Source of the DNA: Xiphydria camelus
Taxonomy: Eukaryota > Arthropoda > Insecta > Hymenoptera > Xiphydriidae
NCBI GenBank assembly: GCA_963678675.1
Contig: OY783194.1
Location: forward strand, 22,980,278 to 23,044,277
Length of the DNA: 64,000 nucleotides
Reading direction: 5' to 3'
Positions 11,800 to 23,029 of the stretch are shown piece by piece. Position numbers and translations under genes: made by a program. Positions within the stretch are counted from its first letter, which is position 1. Every line of letters begins with the position of its first letter. The notes below the pieces were generated by a model, which searched no databases, was not told where the DNA came from, and saw nothing but the letters and a program-made list of their open reading frames with translations.

Positions 11800-14700
11800 T
11801 GTGAGCAGGTACTTCCAATAAACACTTAATTGCTGCAAGCTGTGATCCAGTTTACATAGATTTACTGTAAAACCCAGTTGTATGTTTGATCAGGTTTTTA
11901 CCACTTCTGAACCGAAAAGCGTTGGTGACATACAAGTAGGTACCTACATATATGCGAGTGATTGAATTTTATAAAGCTGATAAAAGAAGCATAATTTGTA
12001 TTTAAACATAATTATATAATAATAATATTAATATTGATGGACATTATTATGTTTTATCTTATTGAATTAATTAAATTCGAAACTATAATTTATCAGTTTT
12101 AGAGGAATTTTATTTAAGTTGAAATTAATTCACAATTTCAAGAAATGATAAAGAATCGTGAAATTGAGGCTTTATAAAGTTTATTTTTTAATAAAAAAGA
12201 AAAAGGTTTGTTTGATTTTTTCAAATTTTATAACTTTCATAATATTTGTTGATAGTAAAATGGTACGCTGGATGTATGTAGGAATGCGTACCCGCATAGT
12301 GTGCTAAACTCGTAAAACTTCAAGTACTATATCTATATGTGTTATCTCGTTCATACGCGTAAACGTCTCTACTTGAGTATCTCTTGCGTGAAATATAAAG
12401 CACATATAGGGTGGTCCTCAGTATATAAATAACAGAAATTTTATGAATATTTTTTAATATCAAAATAAGAGAGAAAATACATATACATATGTATATAGAT
12501 TCGGATTCTGATACGCTTTTTTAACGTGATACGAGACACTGTGCTACGTTAAAACTTCTCTTCCATAAGTATTTAAATTATTTAAATTATTAAAATATTT
12601 AATAGTTAAGTATTTAAATTATTTTACTATCTTATAGATTTCAACTAAAATTATACAATACAAATTTTAGCAACTCAATTTTGAAGATTCATAATTTCGG
12701 GATTACTTTTCTTGTGTGAAAGCAGTTTTTTTCGACAATGAAATGTAATATAATGAATATTTTCTCTCGTATGAAAATTACTTGATTTGAGAACCTAAAC
12801 AACTTTTGTAATTTTTCACTATTTGACAATGGCACAATTTTGATTAAGGAACAAAGCGAGAAAAAGTTGATCTTAAAAAGTAAAAAAGTACTTTCATACT
12901 CAAACTTTTAATAAATCTCGTTTCGTTTCCGAAACGCTTATAAATTGTTAAATTTTTTAATTGGTTCATCTATCCAAATTGAAATAAATAGCCATATGAA
13001 TATTGGTCTTCTCGTCTTGGATGAAAGTCGAACATCTTCAGCAGGATACCTTTAGAAAATTATAATTCGAATTTTTACTTATGTATATTCGATTTGCCAA
13101 AAAAATATAATTCTAAACTTTTGAACAGCAGTGTACTTCTCTCTTACTAGGATATTCTTGAAATATGAGATAAAAATAGTTCATTTTTAAAGTTCCTCTT
13201 CGGAATGTATTTGAGGAAAGTTTAAATATTTGAAACCTTTCCCAAAAGGAAAAATGAAGATACGAGTGAAAACCCGAAAGGGAATTTGATTGAGAACAAG
13301 TTTTTTGTTTATTAAATATTCTTTACGCTGGATTGACGAACCACGCACGATTCGACAGTTTACTTGCTGCTGTAGGGTCGTCGTCAGATATTGGATGTAA
13401 GAAGAATGGGCTGACTCGAATTCCTGCGGCGGAACGTGCCTCAGCTGTTGCACGACATAAGGGTTGGAGTGAAAAGGGATATCGAGAGACACAAAGACGT
13501 TTATTATTCTTTTGTTTTGTGTTCCGTGATTTTTCAATATTCAGATTTGCGGAACTGAAACTTTCTTCATTAGAACAAAATTCTTCCTCGATGTATTTTC
13601 GACAATTAATTGATTTAGCGTCAATTACAAATGTAATTTTTTGGCAATCAGTACAACCCAAAAACATCTTCGATTAAAGAAACACCGCCAAATACTATTG
13701 CGTTCATCATTTATTACTCTTTACAAAAAGAAGGTGAATTCGTATCTTTGAAACAAAAAAATTCACGAAATCAGTTATTTACCTATACCAAATACAAAAA
13801 ATGACATCACTGAATACTAGAATTTTAAGTAACATAATTAATTTCGAATCTAAATACTCTGAAAGTTTAATATAAACGAAAAATTAAACAAGAAAATATT
13901 TGGCGAGCCCCAATAAGTAACTCGTCCATGCTTGATACAAAGAAAATATTTGCCTATTTATTTTAATAATTTTCAAGTAAAAAAATCGCCAAAAATGTCG
14001 TTTTTCAAACTGAAAGCCATTCATCACTCAGCGGTATTTCTTCTCCCTATTCAACAAATGAAAATCAAAGTTCATAGAAAATTGGATCGTGGAACTCCCA
14101 GTCGCTTGAGAGACACAATGATTTTTTATTTTTTTTAACTTTATTTTTGAAATATTCGATATTTCTACTGGAAAATATGTTCTCCCAATTAAGCTGCACT
14201 TTACCTATTAATTCAAATTTATGGAACAGTTTTACTCGGCAAAAATGAACTGTTGGTTTGAAAGGGCCACAATTTGTCGTCACACGCGAATTAGCTGCTG
14301 ACCAAGCGCAGTAAACACTACCGACGTCACCTCCAGCACTGCTCACCCTCTTTCCCGTCGTTTATACACCGTGTCTGCGATATTAACCTAGATTAAAGAC
14401 GTCTCCTTGTCGCGAGCGGCGAGCGACGTCTCCCTGTCGTGGTGCACGTACAGACAAGCTGATTACCCTGGAAATGGATGAAAAATGCAAACGGGGCGCC
14501 AATAACGCCTTCGCATTGGCATAGAAACTGCTATGGCTTATGTCAGCGACAGACTACCGCGATATTGGGAAGCCTTCTTATCATAATTAAGAAGGATCGC
14601 CGGTCACGTTTCGAATGACCACGTCTGTAGGCACGATGATTGACAGTCAGACCCGGAGATTATTCATATATCGATTGGAAGGCAAATCATGTTACTCTAT

Positions 14701-14820
14701 CATGGGTCACCATCGTAATGCGGGTGGGGCGGATAGCGGGTGACAGCCCGTCCCAGGAAATTGAAATTAATCGTACGCAATGATTATTCTATTCGTTTGC
14801 GTCGTACTCAATTAATTCAT
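11800..14820. other. AT-rich spacer with two GC-richer islands, no gene recognised
   Basis: 12000-13320 is strongly AT-rich and shows no repeat ends or ORF of note. 13330-13520 and 14280-14760 are less AT-rich and non-repetitive within the window. The first carries ORFs on both strands, none recognised. The second has no long ORF and contains a GACGTCTCC direct repeat (about 14398 and 14427). These islands could be exons or regulatory sequence of the host intron, but nothing in the sequence decides it. Confidence 0.4.
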
Positions 14821-14824
14821 TATA

Positions 14825-15261
14825 CAGGGTAAGGCATTTAAATTGAGGTAGGTATATGGATATAACTATAAAATAACTACATTTTACAAAACAACGTTTC
14901 TTATAAAAGTTATTTGGTTTAAAGGGGGAAAGAGAACTGCATGTTTTATTTTTATTTTAATAGACGTTTTCAAGGCCATTTTGAGGTTAACGTTTTTCTT
15001 TAAATTGAAGAAAAATAAAATAGAGAAACTTTTACTTTTGCTTTTCTCTGTAGATTAAAAATGCGCTGAAAAAATATAGGTTTTAATTTAAAGAAAAAAA
15101 GGATGATCTTAGAATGTTCTTGAAAACGTCTACTAAATTAAAAATAAAACATGCAATTCTCTTTTCTCCTCTAAAGCAAATAATTTTTATAAGAAATATT
15201 TTTTTTCTAAAATGCGTTACTTTATAGATATCCATGTGTCTCAAATTAAATTCCTCACGGG
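14825..15261. mobile_element. Fold-back MITE of about 440 bp
   Basis: The arms at about 14829-14985 and 15105-15260 are inverted copies at roughly 75-80% identity. Both contain GAACTGCATGTTTTATTTTT or its near match and TAGACGTTTTCAAG. There is no coding content. 15262-15900 beyond it is AT-rich with nothing recognised. Confidence 0.6.
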
Positions 15262-16013
15262 ATTCCTATTATCTGATCGATACTGATAGGACCGGACATA
15301 AATTTTTAGATACTTATCGAAGTGCATATGGCGGAAAATATTGACATCTTCTATTTGAGATATGGATCAGAAACACATTACAGTGCAGTTTTCTGGGGAG
15401 TTTTCCAGGATGAACATATTTCTCTGAAAAACTGAAATTGATTACGAAAAATTTTAAAAATTGAACATTTTTCAAGGAGAATTAGAGAACTGTAGGGAAA
15501 TTTAAAAATGTTTTGGAATAACATATGTTCGAAGGAAAAATTATTTAATACCAGTTAAAAATAATATACGGGTTTTCTCTGAAAATCATTTTCATCTCCG
15601 TTAATTTGTGTATTTTTGAGTTTCTTTCAAAAAATCTAAGTTCCTCTAAAAAGTTGTAGGAATTATAAGAATTTGGGGATTTTAGCTAATTCTTTTCAGA
15701 ATTTTCCCAGGAAATGTTTAAATACTCAAAACTTATTTAGAAGAAGGAATATATTTTATGGGAGGAGAGGATGTACGATATTATTTCTGTGAATATTTTT
15801 AAATTTCTCTACATTTCTCCGATTTTTCCTAAGACATGTTTGAATTCTTTGAGATTTTCAGAACAAATCTTTATTTAACTTTATCAAACCACGTTAAGGT
15901 TAAATATAGAGAACTTTATGAAACGAGAAAAATAAAATTGCGATAAATTGAAAATCAAAACAAAATGATTCATGGAAAAAAAAGTGAGTTACAAATAAGA
16001 GTATTCTGTATTT

Positions 16014-16300
16014 GGCGTTTACCGGGCACTTAGTCCTTTTTGGATCATTGTATCCGAGCCACACCTGGGGTAACTCAGACAGAGAGGGGTCCCCTCCTCC
16101 GCCCCCAACCCCCGGTGAGACCAGGACTTCCATGCAGAAGCTCCTTAGCCCTCAACCCCCGGTGAGCCCAGGGCCTCCATGCAGAAGCTCCTTAGCCCTT
16201 CCAGCTGTTTCAACCAGAGGGGAGGGGGGGCTCTCTCTGTCCTCAATCACTGGGGAAGGGGGTCCTCCATGCAGAAGCCCCCCTCCCCACCCCGAGTACA
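16014..16300 (-). mobile_element. LINE 3' end fragment, second copy
   Basis: Read on the minus strand this matches the LINE tail at 11330-11415 (GTCTGAGTTACCCCAGGTGT, GTGCCCGGTAAA). It continues into C-rich sequence in which CCATGCAGAAGC(C/T)CC is repeated about three times (about 16130, 16180 and 16268). It is truncated, with no tail tract left at the 16014 end. Confidence 0.45.
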
Positions 16301-16873
16301 GCCGGTCTTAGAATTAGCTCGATCCCCGGATCCCGGAAAAATTATTTTTCCGCAAGCCGGGATTCGAATCCTAGACCTATTTTTTGTTACTTCATTGATT
16401 GTTTATTAAGGCATAACAAAAATATACAGTTTTATGGTAAAACAAACATAACTAAATAAACCATGCATGAAACTTAAGTACTCGTAATACTTAATCTAGA
16501 TAGCTTGCCATCCGTAAGCCGGTGGTTCTCCGTTATCTGCAGTCTTTTTTACTTATTAGGATGAACGTCTCATTAATATCTGACAGGTAACTAAGTAATA
16601 CTGTTGTACATTCTGCGCCTGAGTGGCTGTGAACATTGGAAAAAATATTTAATAAAAAAACCAACGAAAATAATCTATAGAGTTTTGGTATAAGATAAAA
16701 TGGGAAGGGAGTGTGGGGAGAGGGAGGAATGTACAGTGGGCGAGGGCTCATGGATAGGGGAAGGGAATATAATTAAATATGTACACTCTCTCTATTTACA
16801 CATGGCCCGCCGTGGCGGAAACGGTAATAGGGTCTAGGTCTTGCCCTTGGTAATAATGTAGAATCGTGTCTCC

Positions 16874-17164
16874 TCATTCTTCTTTCAGTATCCAAGCGGG
16901 TGCATAACTCCGGGATATGTTTGGCGGATTGGTCCAGCCACCAGTATTTGGGACGTAATCTTCAGTCGTCCAATAGATCCCTTTCGGGTATAGCCATCGA
17001 GTGTGATATTGAGGGATGTCATTTTCGTATAAATTGATCTTTTTGTCAAACTTATATCTGTCCACGTGGTATATTAGTGGCCTGCTGCGTCGTATTAGTC
17101 TCTTGTTGTTGACAAAATGCTTGTAGAGAGTATGTTGCACGGATGCATTCCATCTGTCGAGCAC
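16874..17164 (-). CDS. Unrecognised 96-residue ORF downstream of the jockey-like ORF1
   Basis: An uninterrupted ORF starting MLDRWNASVQHT and ending APAWILKEE, unusually rich in Tyr and Trp. It lies 67 bp downstream of the stop of the jockey-like ORF1 on the same strand, where ORF2 (endonuclease/RT) would be expected, but it shows none of the endonuclease or RT motifs. It could be a chance ORF in the 3' region of a LINE lacking ORF2, or an unrelated exon. I do not recognise it. Confidence 0.25.
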   Translation of the reverse strand: MLDRWNASVQHTLYKHFVNNKRLIRRSRPLIYHVDRYKFDKKINLYENDIPQYHTRWLYPKGIYWTTEDYVPNTGGWTNPPNISRSYAPAWILKEE

Positions 17165-17230
17165 TGATGTTCCACCAGGCAGCTTGGTTCGCTACAGGTA
17201 TCGGATGAATGTTGGAGTTTACGATGGCCA

Positions 17231-18792
17231 TTATTTAGTTTCGGAAACAAAGCCCAGGGCGTCGCAGAGGGCTTCGATCTTCTTAGAGTTCGTCAAAACT
17301 TGGCTTCGTATGCTGTGTAGCAGCTGTCCTACGCAATCCATAATTTCTTTTTTAAGTGTGGTTACCCATCCTGGAGTCTCGAAGTCTGTCTGGTGTTGGC
17401 TTTTCTTCTGTGATAAGGGAACACGGTAGTGCTGACTGTTCCTGGTATCGGAGCCTTGCATATTATCCTGTTTAGATGCAGCATCGGCGAACGAAAATCC
17501 TGGTCTGACAGTATTGGCTATGCGCTTTAATTTAACGTTGGCTACATCAGACTTAGCTAAATTAGCCTTCTTTATTAGATGCAGTGCCGATTTATAATAC
17601 AGGCACCCTTTATAGGACGCAGGATGCCCCCTCATACCACAGTTGGCACACTTTAAGAGATCTTTTCCTGACTCGGGTGTGATTTTACAGTCTCCAGGCA
17701 AATGATGCTTACTGCACTTGACACACCTGAATTGCAGGTTACAGTTCGCGCTCGCGTGGCCGAGCCGTTGGCAATTCTTGCATTGAAACAACGTTTTCTT
17801 TTGTAGGCGTTCCCATCAGATTTTTTAACACGCCAGAGAGAGTGTCCTAATTTTGGTAAGTTCTGCTTGGGCGCTATCGTGCGATATTTGTACGAGAAGG
17901 TGGTAAGAATCGTTGTCCTTCTTCTTGTTGAAAATTAGTTTACCCACTGATAATGTTAACGTTGTCAAGGCCGAGCTCAATAATTTCCTGTTTAATATCG
18001 TCTTCGTTAAAACCTCCTCTGATGCCCTTCAGAACAAGGGTTTTGTTTTTACTGCCTTTAAGATGTGGATGATTTTTTCGTGGCTATTGCAGTCGCAGGC
18101 ACGAATTGTTACATTATCGGAATCGATTTCTTGTCTCAGATAGAAAGATTGTTTAGAAACATTGTTAGCGGTTAGATGGGTTATCAAGTCTTTTAATTTA
18201 GTGTCGTGAACGTGTATCGGAGGTGGCTTCGACGGTTTGGCTTGTTTCGCGACTTGCGTTTTGGTTGAAACTTTCTTAGGTGGGTGCATTGTCTCACTTA
18301 CTATATAGGTCCGGATCGTAGTCATCGGGATCGTTGAGTGCTGAGAATCGGTTAGAGAGTTCGTCCTTATTCTTATTCTCTAATAACGATTTTTTTCTTT
18401 TGAAAGTTTTTCTCGGTAGCGACCAGTCAATGCCTGCCGTCGACGGGCCTGGGCTGTTTTCGTTTAGGGTGATGTCTTCTTCCGTCTCGGTTGGCTGGAG
18501 ATCTTTGTTTTGTTCGGAAGATGCTGATTTGTGCGAGGCGTTCGAGTCCGACTCCCGGGAGTGTGAGCGGCTGCGTCTCGCGCTACTGAGGTTAGGTTTT
18601 ATCGACGGATCTCTGGATCTACAGCCGTACTCTTTTTTCAATTCTTTAAAATATTTCTCTCGAGTTCCAAGGACTTGGAGATTACCTGAGTTCCAGACGT
18701 CGTTCTCAGTAACTTCGAAACTTTATTCGGGGGAGAAGGATTTTGTCTTCGTTTATGTCCCCCATGTGCCGACTCCGTGTCGGACTAGGCAT
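17231..18792 (-). pseudogene. jockey-like LINE ORF1 (gag) with PRE_C2HC region and three zinc knuckles, broken
   Basis: Nucleic-acid-binding gag-like protein of a non-LTR retrotransposon. A likely start is ATG at 18792. The N-terminal part is Ser/Arg-rich, followed by PPPIHVHD and an RRM-like stretch. A KGIRGGFNEDDIKQEIIELG segment near 18010 matches the PRE_C2HC region. Three CCHC knuckles follow: CKNCQRLGHASANC, CVKCSKHHLPGDC and a CANCGMRGHPASYKGC variant (17600-17785). The stop is at 17231-17233. The frame is broken by a stop near 18710, a shift near 18300, another near 18035, and further breaks between 17950 and 17795. No ORF2 follows. Confidence 0.8.
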
Positions 18793-18959
18793 TTTTAACC
18801 GCACTGGGGCGAGCCCCAGGGGTTTCTTGTCGGTCTTCGGGACGCTGCCAGCACTAATATTGCTTTTCCAGTTAATAAACAATGATGAGCGCTAAATTTA
18901 CTCGAAAAAGACTGATAATTCACTTCGAAAGGAATATTTGTAGGTTAGAGCACGTCTTA

Positions 18960-19055
18960 CTCCCAGTCTCATGCTCTACCAACCCCCAACCCTTGACCTA
19001 TCGCCCAAGCAGTCCTCGAGAAGCCAGCACTTTGACCACTCGACCACTGCCGGCG
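18960..19055 (-). repeat. tRNA-like A-box segment, possible SINE head
   Basis: On the minus strand the sequence around 19046-19036 reads TGGTCGAGTGG inside a context like the 5' half of a Ser/Leu tRNA, which would make an A box of a Pol III promoter. The B-box region further down is degenerate and no tRNA cloverleaf can be drawn. A tRNA-derived SINE remnant is the best guess. Confidence 0.3.
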
Positions 19056-19100
19056 ACTACAAATAAGAGAATCCGAATCATTGTTTTAAAAGATTGAAAA

Positions 19101-19858
19101 CTACTTAAACTGCGTCGCCGCCTCGATGACGACGTTCCTGCATGTGTAACGGTCGCGATTCCAGTAGCCAGGAATATTTTGTCTGCCGTTTTGGGCACTG
19201 GATGCACGGTCGTCTTCGTTGTCGGAGGAGGAAAAGTAGGAGTAGTCGTTTTGGAAGATTCGGTCGTCTTCGTTGTCGGAGGAGGAAGAGAAGGAGTAGT
19301 CGTTTTGGAAGATTCGGTCGTCTTCGTTGTCGGAGGAGGAAGAGTTGGAGTAGTCGTTTTGGAAGATTCGGTCGTCTTCGTTGTCGGAGTAGGAAGAGTT
19401 GGAGTCGTTTTGGAAGATTCGTGACAGTTGACGGTCTAGGCTGTACTCTGACGGCGTGTCGTCTCCTGCTTCGTAGGAGGCGTGCGTGCGGTCGTGCCTC
19501 GTTTCACCCCAGTACGGCGAGAAGGAAGACAATGAGAAATTGAATTCTTGCACTCTGAAACATCCACGAGCTCTTCGATTGGCGCGGACGTATCGATTGA
19601 ATCTCGCGGGTCGATGGACGTGTTTAGCATGGAGAAATCGCTCACGGCGGTCTCTTGGTCCTGGAAAGAGTCGTCGGAGTAGCCCTTCTCGGTGGTCACC
19701 TCATCGCTTGACGATATTGACGACGATTCGTCGAAGGGCCTTTCGCTCAGAGGGTAGACTCCCTCGCCGTGATGCACGACCGGTACCATCTCGGCGAACG
19801 TGCTCAGCCTCTTCCCCTCCGGTTTTTCGGCAGTGTTGCAGCCCAGGATGAACGATTA
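19101..19858 (-). pseudogene. Acidic Ser/Asp-rich open reading continuing past exon 2 of the candidate minus-strand gene
   Basis: Directly after the TAA at 19856-19858 the same frame stays open to 19436. It starts SFILGCNTAEKPEGK and becomes Asp/Glu/Ser/Thr-rich. Near 19555 the coding-like character moves to another frame, which stays open to 19101 and contains four 18-residue repeats of the type DRIFQNDYS-x-SSSSDNED. If real, this is a disordered acidic protein broken by one stop and one frameshift. If not, it is 3' untranslated or non-coding sequence. Both strands have long ORFs here because the sequence is GC-rich, so composition alone is weak evidence. Confidence 0.35.
19207..19419 (-). 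repeat. 54-bp tandem repeat, four units
   Basis: Units at 19207-19260, 19261-19314, 19315-19368 and a 51-bp unit at 19369-19419. Each carries CGGTCGTCTTCGTTGTCGGA and TCGTTTTGGAAGATT. The period is a multiple of three and the shorter unit lacks exactly one codon, which is compatible with coding. In the minus-strand frame each unit gives an 18-residue acidic repeat. Confidence 0.9.
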
Positions 19859-19939
19859 GAGGGGGAGGTGTAAAGAGAGCATGAAGTACGCCATTGCGTT
19901 CTCTATCCGACTTGCCGTTTTAACGTTTCGGGAAGGGTC
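19856..19939 (-). CDS. Candidate exon 2 of an unrecognised minus-strand gene
   Basis: On the minus strand a pyrimidine-rich tract ending TTTACAG (19940-19946) is a good 3' splice site. The following 84 nt read in phase with exon 1: DPSRNVKTASRIENAMAYF, then MLSLHLPL and TAA. Joined to either copy of exon 1 this gives a 61-residue basic protein. The C-terminal part, from an internal Met, is hydrophobic like a signal peptide. I do not recognise the family. The splice sites, the phase match and the absence of stops in the 34+27 codons are the evidence; expression is unproven. Confidence 0.4.
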   Translation of the reverse strand, partial: DPSRNVKTASRIENAMAYFMLSLHLPL

Positions 19940-20309
19940 CTGTAAATCACAGAAAAGAAGAATATTTAAATAAAATGGAAATGTTTATTGTGGGAAATGA
20001 ATCGGCATTTGGTATACCTATTCGGCATGGATATCGGTGTTGGTATTTAAAATCGTTAAATTTGTTAGTTAAGCAATCGGTATGAGTGAATTGAATAATT
20101 ACCTTTTGGTAATATTTTTGTTCAAACGAAAGAACTGGGAAAGGGTTGAAGTCGATTTGTCGAATTTAATCAAGAAGAACTACTCTTTTCGTTATCTATA
20201 TCGAGACCCTGGAAAAAATATTTTAAATCTAATTTTCGATCTCAATTTTGGAACTGATTGATCTGACGAAATTTAAGCAGATCCCATTGGATCTAAATCG
20301 AGATACCTG

Positions 20310-21409
20310 CTGTCCGGGAATCGGCGCCGTGGTGACGTGCGTCATTTTTATAGGTATAAGTCCCTTAGCGTAGATAGGCATTAGAGAGCGCGTAACACTC
20401 CCGGGCAGCTTGCAGTGGACACTGGCCTGCTCGTGGGGGATTGGTTCGGCAGATCGTCAAGCACGTCACGTCGCGCCAATCAGGGGGACTGCCGCGAGTT
20501 GCCCCCACTCGACCGTCACCGGCCAATAGGGACCGATGACGGTCCCCCGCAGCGCTAGCGCGCTAGGTATATAAGAGCGCGCACAGAGCATGGGAGTCAC
20601 TCGACCTCCAGGGAGCTTCCTCAGTCCTTCTCAGGACTCCAATAGATCGACCAGTTAGCACATTTGTGCTCTTTTTTCTTTCCCCTCGACCCTTCCTTGA
20701 CCGCGGCGCTTGGCGCCTTCCACCGCTCCTTTCTCCAACCGCGGCGCCTTCGCGCCTTCCACTGCTTCCTTCCGCGGCGTTTCCACGCCTTCCCCGACCG
20801 CGGCGCCTTCGCGCCTTCCACCGCTCCTCCCCGCGGCGTTTTCCGCCTTGCCCGTTTCCTTTCGCGGCGTTTTCACGCTCGTTCGACTGCCTTCTGGTCC
20901 TTCACGCGTCACGACCCATGACGCGGTGTCCCGAGCTGGGGCACGCACCGCTCCGGAAGAAGCGCGGAGGAAGGAAGGTTCGCTCCCGCCAACAGGCAGC
21001 GATCGTCCGGAAGTTGGCTGCCGGGCAAACCCCGTGGGCCCTTGACGGACGCGAAGAGACGGCTGCAGGATCGGCCCGGGACATCGCCGAGTCGTCCCAA
21101 TCCCGGGACCGGGGGTATTTCACCGGCGCGGCGTTGCCCCCTCCCGACCGCGTGGGACAGGCTTCCGTCTTGGCGGAGTTGCCAAGTCCCCCTCGAGTTA
21201 GTCCGGCGACCGACATTCCGATCCCGACTTCCCGGAAGCCGCCGACCCCCGGAAAAGGGATTGAAGAGCTCCTCGCCCGCCGAGCAGAGACGGCCCCGCA
21301 CGCCATTCGGAGACTCCTCGTCTGAGTGCTCCCTTTCTTTTCCCCGAGGCGCGTGTCAGTGGTAAATTAAATGCAGTTAAAATTTCGAGCCTCGACTTGT
21401 GTGATAATA
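20310..21409 (+). promoter_or_regulatory. GC-rich LTR-like segment with TATA box, in the intron of the candidate minus-strand gene
   Basis: 20565-20575 carries GGTATATAAGAGCGCGC, a strong TATA box, followed about 30 bases later by AGTCACTCG where an initiator would lie. Downstream is a GC-rich tract with repeated CGCGGCG..CGCCTTCC units (20700-20890) and a long plus-strand ORF to 21325 without recognised domains. The segment begins near TGTCCGGGAATCGG and ends in AT-rich sequence, a plan like a solo LTR. No partner LTR or target duplication was found, so a host promoter/CpG-rich region is an alternative. Confidence 0.3.
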
Positions 21410-21712
21410 GTATTCAATGTACTTACGTCTTTTCGAGCCGCATGATTTTTCTTAGTTTCCTTCCTCTTGCCGGAGTAAATTTTCGTCTTCTTTCCGCTTC
21501 TCTTCGACGTTCTCAGATACCTCGACATGTTTCGTAAAATTAATAGGGTGGATGAAGAAATAAATTAAATAAGACACTCGCGAAGATTCGGACAGACTTT
21601 CACTGACGTCAGATGATATGACTACTTTTTTCAGTAGGAGCGTTTCACGTTTGCCGTCGAGTACGAAAATGAATTAAGGAATGAAAACTTTGCTATTTAT
21701 GTAGGGATGAGC
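21410..21712 (-). repeat. 303-bp promoter-plus-exon module, copy 1
   Basis: Identical over 303 bp to 22156-22458 apart from one base in the part compared by eye, with no indels. Read on the minus strand it contains a TATA-like ATAAATAG (21693-21700), a palindromic TGACGTCA (21604-21611), a 5' leader, a 102-nt open exon and a GTAAGT donor. The 443 bp between the two copies is unique sequence. Confidence 0.9.
21427..21528 (-). CDS. Candidate first coding exon, copy 1 (MSRYLRTSKRSG.. |GTAAGT)
   Basis: ATG at 21526-21528 opens 34 codons of a very basic peptide (MSRYLRTSKRSGKKTKIYSG, then KRKETKKNHAARKD). It ends in phase 0 at a consensus GTAAGT donor (21421-21426). The next good acceptor on this strand, at 19940, continues the frame. 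The Lys/Arg-rich character suggests nuclear or RNA/DNA-binding use, but this is only composition. The exact duplicate upstream could serve as an alternative first exon. Confidence 0.45.
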
Positions 21713-22155
21713 GTCCCCAAGAGGTAGCGCGGTCTGTCGAACAGGTCGATCGAGGGTGGTGCGATTTCGAATACCTTACCGCGCGCGATTCCGTACGGTC
21801 ACAATGGGCCATTGTTCTTCGACTCTTCGTACTGCTGGCGTCAGGTAAAGATTACCACCCCTACGCAGAGCCAGTGCGAGTCAGAGGGAAGGTGGGGTGA
21901 TTATCCGAAAATTGACCATTCCTAAGAAATTTATGCGCGATGGAGGCTTTAGGCGATCCTAAGGAGTGTTCTATTTTCAGGAATCACACAACGGGCGTGG
22001 GGAACGGAGTAAAAACTGATTGACGGAAACAAGCGAATACTAGCAAATTAATAGTTCAACTAACTAAATCTGCGTCTCCCTGCCCGTGATCGCTAATTTA
22101 GTCGAATCTACCTAATTTTTTTTCTCAGTGTAGCGGCTGATACGAGTTTAGCGGG

Positions 22156-22458
22156 GTATTCAATGTACTTACGTCTTTTCGAGCCGCATGATTTTTCTTA
22201 GTTTCCTTCCTCTTGCCGGAGTAAATTTTCGCCTTCTTTCCGCTTCTCTTCGACGTTCTCAGATACCTCGACATGTTTCGTAAAATTAATAGGGTGGATG
22301 AAGAAATAAATTAAATAAGACACTCGCGAAGATTCGGACAGACTTTCACTGACGTCAGATGATATGACTACTTTTTTCAGTAGGAGCGTTTCACGTTTGC
22401 CGTCGAGTACGAAAATGAATTAAGGAATGAAAACTTTGCTATTTATGTAGGGATGAGC
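22156..22458 (-). repeat. 303-bp promoter-plus-exon module, copy 2
   Basis: Second copy of 21410-21712 at a constant offset of 746 bp. TATA-like at 22439-22446, TGACGTCA at 22350-22357, donor ACTTAC (plus strand) at 22167-22172. It is followed by 40 bp of unique sequence and then the gypsy/MITE complex. Confidence 0.9.
22173..22274 (-). CDS. Candidate first coding exon, copy 2
   Basis: Same 34-codon exon as copy 1 with one substitution (Thr15 to Ala). Start ATG and GTAAGT donor are intact. Either copy can splice in phase to the acceptor at 19940. Confidence 0.4.
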
Positions 22459-22498
22459 AATATATTCCCAAGGAACACACTTTAATCAAAATAATGTC

Positions 22499-22784
22499 TG
22501 TAGTAAATATTTCTCCGAAAGGAACAGTTAATAAACTATAACGCGACTAAGACTCGACTTCGGCTCCTCGCCGAAGTAGCTCTAGCGATGGTCGAAAGAG
22601 AGAATGCCTTCCTTCGTCGTCCTTATGACCGGCTCGTCCCTTGTTCCGAGCCGATCACCGTGCGTTCGCAGGTAGCGTCCGTGTCCTGTTAGTCGGACGA
22701 TCGGTATGGTCGTCCGTGCGTCACGCGGGATGTCCCGTTAACGGCCCGCAGCCCCTAGGTTTATCCGTCGAATCGTTCCTCACA
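22499..22784 (-). repeat. 3' LTR of the gypsy element
   Basis: Begins TGTAGTAAATATTTCTCC and ends CGTTCCTCACA on the plus strand, with TG..CA termini. It is preceded by the target copy TGTC (22495-22498). Confidence 0.9.
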
Positions 22785-23029
22785 CTCGGCCAGACTGACA
22801 GCCACGTCGTCCTCGACGTGTATCAATTTTCTTGCAATATGTCCAATCATTCCTCGCAATTACTTTCATGAATTAGTAATTCTTTATGTAGAACAAGAGG
22901 CCTTTGAATTGACTCAGCACCTTGCCAATATGGCGGAGTGATCAGTTCCGTCATGACGAGTGCTGCACCAATGCAAATTCCAGAAATGCGCATTAAGGAT
23001 GGGTTATTGGGGTAGGAAGTATTGGTCCA

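Noticed and set aside
13187..13677. Paired 114-codon ORFs on opposite strands
   Set aside because: Mirror ORFs of one GC-richer patch; no motif or family pattern, so no gene is called.
16340..16375. GGGATTCGAATCC box resembling a tRNA T-arm/B box
   Set aside because: No matching A box or cloverleaf on either strand; the palindromic nature of the motif explains it.
19142..19543. 133-codon plus-strand ORF rich in RRRK repeats and an 81-codon VVFVVGGG ORF
   Set aside because: Opposite-strand readings of the 54-bp tandem repeat; the minus-strand frame has the more protein-like composition and splice context.
20621..21365. Seven long ORFs on both strands, some Arg/Pro-rich
   Set aside because: High GC lowers stop frequency in all frames, and the sequence is built of CGCGGCG repeats; only an LTR-like/promoter call is made.
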